DNA of 64,000 nt, from the NCBI GenBank assembly GCA_017476785.1, contig JAFUZD010000029.1, forward strand, positions 1 to 64,000, given 5' to 3'. The translations under genes were made by a program, and so were the position numbers. This DNA comes from Prevotella sp. (GTDB taxonomy: Bacteria > Bacteroidota > Bacteroidia > Bacteroidales > Bacteroidaceae). This document shows, in pieces, positions 59,596-64,000 of this stretch. Numbering within the stretch: the first letter of the stretch is position 1; each line of letters opens with the position of its first letter. The notes under the pieces are model-generated. The model was not told where the DNA came from and ran no database searches. It saw only the letters and a program-made list of their open reading frames with translations.

Positions 59596-60510
59596 ATGAT
59601 ACGATTAGGAGACTACAACCGAATGACGGTAACCAAGAGCGTTGACTTCGGCCTCTATCTGGACGGAGGCGACGAGGGCGAGATATTGCTGCCCGCACGC
59701 TATGTGCCCAAGGGAGCCAAGCCGGGCGACGAGCTGGAGGTGTTCATCTACTTGGACCAAGACGAGCGCCCCGTGGCCACTACCCAGCGGCCGCTGGCCC
59801 GCGTGGGCGACTTTGCCTATCTGGAGGTGGCGTGGGTCAACGAATATGGCGCATTCCTTAACTGGGGATTGATGAAAGACCTGTTCTGCCCGTTCCGCGA
59901 GCAGAAGATGCGGATGCAGCAGGGACAGCGCTACATCGTGTACGTCACCATCGACGAAGAGAGCTACCGCCTCATTGCCACGGCAAAAGTAGAGCGCTAT
60001 CTCTACTCCGAGAACTCGGAGAGCTCCAAGAACTCTGAGCCCTCCGAGAGCTCCGAGCCCTCCGAGCCCTCCGAGAAGAAGCGCCCCCTGCCCCCACTCC
60101 GCCGCTACAAGCACGGCGATGCGGCAGACTTGCTCGTGTGGCAGAAGACGGACCTCGGCTTTAAAGTGATTGTAGACGGTTGCTATCAGGGCCTCATCTA
60201 CGACAATCAGATATTCCGCCCCCTGCATACGGGCGACCGTCTAAGAGGCTATATAGACCACGTCAGACAGGACGGCAAGATAGACCTCACGCTGCAACCC
60301 ACGGGACGGCGACAGACGGAGGAGTTCTCTGAGGTGCTGCTGCGCTACCTGCACGACAACAACGGCCACTGCGAACTGGGCGACAAGAGCCCATCTGAGC
60401 TCATCAGCGACCGCTTCAAAGTGAGCAAGAAGACCTACAAGAAGGCTATCGGCGACCTCTACCGCCGCCATCTCATCGTCATCGGCGACGACGGCATACG
60501 GTTGGTATGA
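59596..60510 (+). CDS. CvfB/YitL-like S1 RNA-binding protein
   Basis: The product is 304 aa. Tandem S1-type OB domains are at about residues 1-65 (DFGLYLDGGDEGEILLP), 70-135 (AYLEVAWVNEYGAFLNWG) and 160-235 (GFKVIVDGCYQGLIYDNQIF). A C-terminal winged-helix domain (SDRFKVSKKTYKKAIGDLYRR) completes the CvfB layout. CvfB proteins bind RNA and tune virulence or metabolism genes in staphylococci; the role here is inferred only. Between the second and third domains lies a 24-residue Ser/Glu/Pro linker encoded by CCGAG-type DNA repeats (60006-60077). Confidence 0.87.
   Translation: MIRLGDYNRMTVTKSVDFGLYLDGGDEGEILLPARYVPKGAKPGDELEVFIYLDQDERPVATTQRPLARVGDFAYLEVAWVNEYGAFLNWGLMKDLFCPFREQKMRMQQGQRYIVYVTIDEESYRLIATAKVERYLYSENSESSKNSEPSESSEPSEPSEKKRPLPPLRRYKHGDAADLLVWQKTDLGFKVIVDGCYQGLIYDNQIFRPLHTGDRLRGYIDHVRQDGKIDLTLQPTGRRQTEEFSEVLLRYLHDNNGHCELGDKSPSELISDRFKVSKKTYKKAIGDLYRRHLIVIGDDGIRLV
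60006..60077 (+). repeat. TCCGAG(CCC/AGC) low-complexity repeat in the CvfB-like gene
   Basis: Imperfect 6-12 base units (TCCGAGAGC, TCCGAGCCC, CTCGGAGAG) encode a SES/EPSEPS linker. Slippage here could change linker length by whole codon multiples. Confidence 0.75.
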
Positions 60511-60526
60511 ACCCGCAGAAAAGCAA

Positions 60527-60566
60527 GAATCCCCTCTGGGCAATGCCCAGAGGGGATTCGCTTTTT
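60527..60566 (+). terminator. intrinsic terminator of the CvfB-like gene
   Basis: A perfect 15-bp stem (60527-60541 with 60545-60559) has an AAT loop, followed by GCTTTTT. It lies 16 bases after the stop codon. Confidence 0.88.
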
Positions 60567-60592
60567 CTAATAATTACAAGCGTCAGCCAGAC

Positions 60593-61426
60593 TTAGAACA
60601 GCTTGCCTACCAGACGGAAGTTGAGCACGGGATAGACCGTAATCTTGGTCAGCGTCTTCATAAAGCCGCCGTCGTTGCCTTCGAGATTATCCTTCGTCAG
60701 CTCGTCGCCCTGACAATATACCTTCGGAGTACCCCAGAACTGCACGCCCAGATCGACTTGGAAGCCCAGCGTGTGGTTCTTCGGGACGGCACGGCCATAG
60801 CCAATGCCCACATAGGGACGGAAGCCAGCCACTTTGATGTCGGCGTCAATGTGGCCACGGGCATCGGGCTCGAGGAAATAGTCGCCCAACTGGGCACCAA
60901 TCTTATACTCCTGCTGTCCCTGACCCATCACGTAAGTGTTATATTGGGCGATGTCAGCCAGCTGGTTGTCGTCCTTCGTATAGACATTGACAATCTTCGA
61001 GCCGCCGAAATAAGCACCGACCGTCAAGTGCCAGTCAATGCTCTTGCCGGGATACACGTCGAAGAGGATGTGGCCTGTGGTCAGCTTCAGTTTGCCCTCC
61101 ACGTCGACCTTTGAAGGAATCGTTGCACTGGGCAGCTCGCCACCCGGATGCAGCGTGGGATAAGCCTGCACCCAGTCGTTATAGTTCTGCTGCAACTGAG
61201 TATTGTTCTTGATGTCCACATCCGTTGAATACTTGAACTGCGGCATAATGTTCACGCCAGCCCGAACGCCCACATAGTCGGTGACGTTGGTCGAAAGGTC
61301 AATGCCGATACCCGGTGTGCCGACACCGATGCCTACCCCCAGATGGGTGAAGATGTTGCTGTCTTGTGCCGACGTTCCAGTCAAACCCAATAGCATCATA
61401 GTGATTGCAAAAAAGATTTTCTTCAT
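60593..61426 (-). CDS. outer membrane beta-barrel protein, 277 aa
   Basis: It has a signal peptide (MKKIFFAITMMLLGLTGTSA-Q) and alternating strand pattern (FTHLGVGIGVGTPGIGIDLS, YVGVRAGVNIMPQF, HLTVGAYFGGSKIV, FRPYVGIGYGRAVP, ending NFRLVGKLF with a terminal Phe). That pattern is typical of an eight- to ten-strand outer membrane barrel. No specific family is recognised. The gene is monocistronic, with its own promoter at 61481-61488, and converges on the CvfB-like gene. Confidence 0.78.
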   Translation of the reverse strand: MKKIFFAITMMLLGLTGTSAQDSNIFTHLGVGIGVGTPGIGIDLSTNVTDYVGVRAGVNIMPQFKYSTDVDIKNNTQLQQNYNDWVQAYPTLHPGGELPSATIPSKVDVEGKLKLTTGHILFDVYPGKSIDWHLTVGAYFGGSKIVNVYTKDDNQLADIAQYNTYVMGQGQQEYKIGAQLGDYFLEPDARGHIDADIKVAGFRPYVGIGYGRAVPKNHTLGFQVDLGVQFWGTPKVYCQGDELTKDNLEGNDGGFMKTLTKITVYPVLNFRLVGKLF

Positions 61427-61480
61427 AACGATTCAGAATTTTAATGTTGGTTAATACTTGTTTAATTATCTTTCCGATTG

Positions 61481-61488
61481 CAAATATA
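61481..61488 (-). promoter_or_regulatory. -7 element TATATTTG of the outer membrane barrel gene
   Basis: This exact TAnnTTTG match lies 54 bases upstream of the ATG at 61426. The rest of the gap to 61610 is AT-rich, with no gene. Confidence 0.55.
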
Positions 61489-61610
61489 AGTAAAAAAGCG
61501 ATGGCCGCCAAGCAATTGTACGGAAATTTTGCACATCTGCCGCGAATTTTCGCACAATTTGTAAATATGGGACATTGGACGGTCTGTTTTCGGAAGACAG
61601 GGAGAAGACG

Positions 61611-61649
61611 AAAAACGGCGGGCACCCTGCATCAATGGGTGCCCGCCGT
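61611..61649 (-). terminator. intrinsic terminator of asnS
   Basis: Read on the minus strand, a perfect 13-bp ACGGCGGGCACCC stem (61637-61649 with 61615-61627) with a 9-base loop is followed by TTTTTC. It lies 28 bases after the asnS stop. Confidence 0.87.
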
Positions 61650-61677
61650 CAATCTTGAGGGCGTACCTACGCACTGT

Positions 61678-63072
61678 TTAGAACTCGGCCGACTTCGGAG
61701 TGCGGGGGAACGGTATCACGTCGCGGATATTCTGCATTCCCGTCACGAAGAGGATGAGACGCTCGAAGCCGAGGCCAAAGCCGCCGTGCGGGCAGCTGCC
61801 GTAGCGGCGCGTGTCGAGATACCACCACATATCCTTCATCGGGATATGGCGGCGCTCAATCTCGCCCAACAGTTTGTCGTAGTTCTCCTCGCGCACCGAA
61901 CCGCCGATAATCTCGCCAATCTGCGGGAACAGCACGTCAGTGCCCTGAACGGTACGGTCGTCGTCGTTGATCTTCATATAGAATGCCTTGATGTCCTTCG
62001 GATAGTCGGTCATAATGACGGGCTTCTTGAAATGCTCCTCTACGAGATAGCGCTCGTGCTCGGAAGCGAGGTCCATTCCCCACGAGACGGGGAACTCGAA
62101 CTTCTTGCCGCCGGCCACGGCTGCCTCGAGAATCTGAATGCCCTCGGTATAGGGCAGGCGGACGAACTGCTCCTTCACCACGCCCTGCAAACGCTCGATG
62201 AGCGTCTTGTCGACCATCTTGTTGAGGAACTCGAGGTCGTCCTGACAATGGTCCAGAGCCCACTGCACGCAATACTTGATGAAGTCTTCCTCCAAGTCCA
62301 TCAGGTCGGCGAGGTCGATGAAGGCCACTTCGGGCTCTATCATCCAGAACTCGGCCAGATGGCGCGGCGTGTTAGAGTTTTCTGCACGGAACGTGGGGCC
62401 GAACGTATAGATGGCACCCAGTGCCGTAGCGCCCAGCTCGCCCTCCAGCTGACCGCTGACGGTGAGCGACGTCATCTTGCCGAAGAAGTCGTCGTCGTAG
62501 ATAATCTTTCCCTCTTCGTCCTTCTCCAAGCGATAGAGGTTCTTCGTCGTCACTTGGAACATCTGGCCTGCTCCCTCAGCATCGCTGGCCGTAATCAGCG
62601 GCGTGTGGAAATAGAAGAAGCCGTGGTCGTGGAAATACTGGTGAATGGCGATGGCCATATTGTGGCGGATGCGCATCACGGCACCGAAGGTGTTGGTGCG
62701 CAGACGCAGGTGGGCATTCTTGCGCATTACCTCGAACGACTGGCCTTTCTTCTGCATCGGATACGTATTGTCGCACAGACCGTAGAGCTCCAGTGCCTCG
62801 CACTGAATCTCGCTGCTCTGGCCGGCACCCTGACTTTCTACCAGCGTACCCTCGGCACAGATGCAGGCACCCGTGGTAATCTGCTTGAGCAGCTCCTCGT
62901 CAAACTTCGCCGGGTCGACCACTATCTGGACATTCTTGATAGTGGAGCCGTCGTTGAGCGCGATGAAGTCTACCGCCTTACTCGAACGATGGGTGCGCAC
63001 CCACCCCTTCACACACACTTGCTTGCCATATTCCGTAGACTTCAGCACGTCTACTATCTTTGTTCTCTTCAT
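61678..63072 (-). CDS. asnS: asparaginyl-tRNA synthetase
   Basis: This class II synthetase charges tRNA-Asn. The product is 464 aa. The N-terminal OB-fold anticodon-binding domain ([25 protein letters not shown]) precedes the catalytic core with [61 protein letters not shown] (motif 2) and [16 protein letters not shown] (motif 3). Direct charging implies the organism need not rely only on transamidation for Asn-tRNA. It lies 27 bases downstream of the pseudouridine synthase gene on the same strand. Confidence 0.96.
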   Translation of the reverse strand: MKRTKIVDVLKSTEYGKQVCVKGWVRTHRSSKAVDFIALNDGSTIKNVQIVVDPAKFDEELLKQITTGACICAEGTLVESQGAGQSSEIQCEALELYGLCDNTYPMQKKGQSFEVMRKNAHLRLRTNTFGAVMRIRHNMAIAIHQYFHDHGFFYFHTPLITASDAEGAGQMFQVTTKNLYRLEKDEEGKIIYDDDFFGKMTSLTVSGQLEGELGATALGAIYTFGPTFRAENSNTPRHLAEFWMIEPEVAFIDLADLMDLEEDFIKYCVQWALDHCQDDLEFLNKMVDKTLIERLQGVVKEQFVRLPYTEGIQILEAAVAGGKKFEFPVSWGMDLASEHERYLVEEHFKKPVIMTDYPKDIKAFYMKINDDDRTVQGTDVLFPQIGEIIGGSVREENYDKLLGEIERRHIPMKDMWWYLDTRRYGSCPHGGFGLGFERLILFVTGMQNIRDVIPFPRTPKSAEF

Positions 63073-63099
63073 TGTTTTTAGTCAAAGCCGTTTATATTC

Positions 63100-64000
63100 T
63101 TACTCATACGCACCCATACGCAGGCGGTCTACCTCCTCTTCGGTCAGGTAGCGCCAGTCGCCGCGGCGCACGTTCTTCTTGGTCAGACCGGCAAACTGCA
63201 CGCGGTCGAGCTTGGTCACCTTATAGCCGAGGCTCTCGAAGATGCGGCGCACGATGCGGTTCTTGCCGCTGTGAATCTCGATGCCCACCTGCTTCTTGTC
63301 CACGGGGTCGGCATACTGCACGTCGTCGGCCTTTATCTCACCGTCCTCGAGCGTGATACCCTCTGCAATCTGCTGCAGGTCGTGAGCCGTCACGTTCTTG
63401 TCGAGATAGACGTGGTAAATCTTCTTCTTGAGGAACTTGGGATGCGTCAGCTTCGAGGCGAGGTCGCCGTCGTTGGTGAGCAGCAGCACGCCGGTGGTGT
63501 TGCGGTCCAGACGGCCCACGGGATAGATGCGCTCCGAGCAAGCTCCCTTCACCAGATCCATCACGGTCTTGCGCTGCTGCGGGTCGTCGCTCGTGGTGAC
63601 ATAGTCCTTCGGTTTGTTCAGCAGCACGTACACCTTCTTCTCCAGCGAGACGGGGTTGTCGTGGAACTTCACCTCGTCGGTGCGCAGCACCTTAGTGCCC
63701 AGCTCGGTCACTACATTGCCGTTGACCGTCACCACGCCAGCCTGAATGAACTCGTCAGCTTCGCGGCGGCTGCATACACCGGCGTTGGCCAGATACTTGT
63801 TCAGACGGATGGGCTCGTTGGGATCGTAGTGCTCCTCCTTATATTCTATACGCTTCTTGAAGCTATACTTGGCATTCGGGTCGTAGTCTGCCGTATGCTG
63901 GCGATAGCCGCCACGCTGCTGACCGTAGCCGCCGCGGTTGTTCTGATAGCCGCGCTGCTGACCGTAGCCGCCTTGCTGCTGACCGTAGTTGTTGCGCGGA
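63100..64000 (-). CDS. S4-domain rRNA pseudouridine synthase (RluB/RsuA type), 5' end missing
   Basis: The gene runs off the right edge; 300 codons are visible. The visible N-terminal part is a low-complexity Q/G/Y/R/N-rich stretch with repeated GGYGQQ units, then the S4 RNA-binding domain (PIRLNKYLANAGVCSRREADEFIQAG). The RsuA/RluB catalytic domain has VYVLLNKPKDYVTT, the active-site Asp in YPVGRLDRNTTGVLLLTNDG, and GKNRIVRRIFESLGY. It modifies 23S or 16S rRNA; which site cannot be told. The disordered front end is much longer than in E. coli RluB. Confidence 0.9.
   Translation of the reverse strand, partial: PRNNYGQQQGGYGQQRGYQNNRGGYGQQRGGYRQHTADYDPNAKYSFKKRIEYKEEHYDPNEPIRLNKYLANAGVCSRREADEFIQAGVVTVNGNVVTELGTKVLRTDEVKFHDNPVSLEKKVYVLLNKPKDYVTTSDDPQQRKTVMDLVKGACSERIYPVGRLDRNTTGVLLLTNDGDLASKLTHPKFLKKKIYHVYLDKNVTAHDLQQIAEGITLEDGEIKADDVQYADPVDKKQVGIEIHSGKNRIVRRIFESLGYKVTKLDRVQFAGLTKKNVRRGDWRYLTEEEVDRLRMGAYE

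Overview
The window reads as a chromosomal segment of a Bacteroidales bacterium, most likely Prevotellaceae. The signs are the Bacteroidetes-type promoter element (TAnnTTTG) in front of at least 24 transcription units and the absence of regular Shine-Dalgarno sequences. Others are a complete sprA (type IX secretion translocon), meso-diaminopimelate dehydrogenase, the Bacteroidetes families DUF3822 and DUF3316, a Prevotella-style C-terminal tail (YDLQGRRV...GIYI..GKKYVVK) on a cellulase, and the TPxPSRREG coding repeat known from this group. The DNA is GC-rich in genes and AT-rich in promoters. No rRNA operon, prophage, integrase, insertion sequence or CRISPR array is visible. Species cannot be fixed from the sequence alone.

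Layout. 1-6.4 kb: a truncated CotH/lamin-tail surface protein, dnaG-cls, then (minus) a 30-residue membrane microprotein, DUF3822 and rsmD. 6.4-11.4 kb: RecD-like helicase, rmuC, a phosphopantetheinyl transferase, a YpfJ-type zinc peptidase and an orphan. 11.4-17.4 kb (minus): a Lys/Thr-rich secreted protein, dinB, mutY, a GH5 cellulase and nadB. 17.5-20.8 kb: dacB carrying an in-frame repeat insertion, an MscS channel and a YefM/YoeB toxin-antitoxin pair. 21-31.6 kb (minus): a TonB-type outer-membrane receptor, the 7.5 kb sprA and ruvA. 31.7-36.1 kb: ddh, a GH28 pectinase, an exported flavodoxin and a TerC protein. 36.3-42 kb: dxs-trkA-trkH and manA. 42-46 kb: an ABC-type ATPase plus DUF4435/TOPRIM pair resembling the PARIS anti-phage system, an EamA exporter and a Gfo/Idh oxidoreductase. 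46-54.5 kb: an FKBP lipoprotein, glyS, a DUF418 membrane protein, parC, DUF3316, an S41 peptidase and tRNA-Leu(UAG). 54.5-64 kb: a lipoprotein, asd, a Kef-type antiporter, a LolD-like ATPase, a CvfB-like protein, a beta-barrel protein, asnS and a truncated S4-type pseudouridine synthase.

Most genes are core functions: replication and repair (dnaG, dinB, mutY, ruvA, rmuC, parC, RecD-like helicase), translation (glyS, asnS, rsmD, tRNA-Leu, pseudouridine synthase), cell wall and lysine precursors (asd, ddh, dacB), and ion balance (trkAH, MscS, Kef-type, TerC). Plant-polysaccharide degradation (GH5, GH28) and T9SS export fit a gut or rumen lifestyle.

The best leads are the ATPase-DUF4435 pair and several uncommented DNA structures. 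These are two 59-bp copies of a 21-bp-phased CGCG iteron, a 22-bp-phased palindrome array, a divergent promoter pair on 40-bp mirrored arms, and an in-frame palindromic repeat inside dacB. Promoter elements often sit so close to the start codon that leaderless or near-leaderless mRNAs are predicted.
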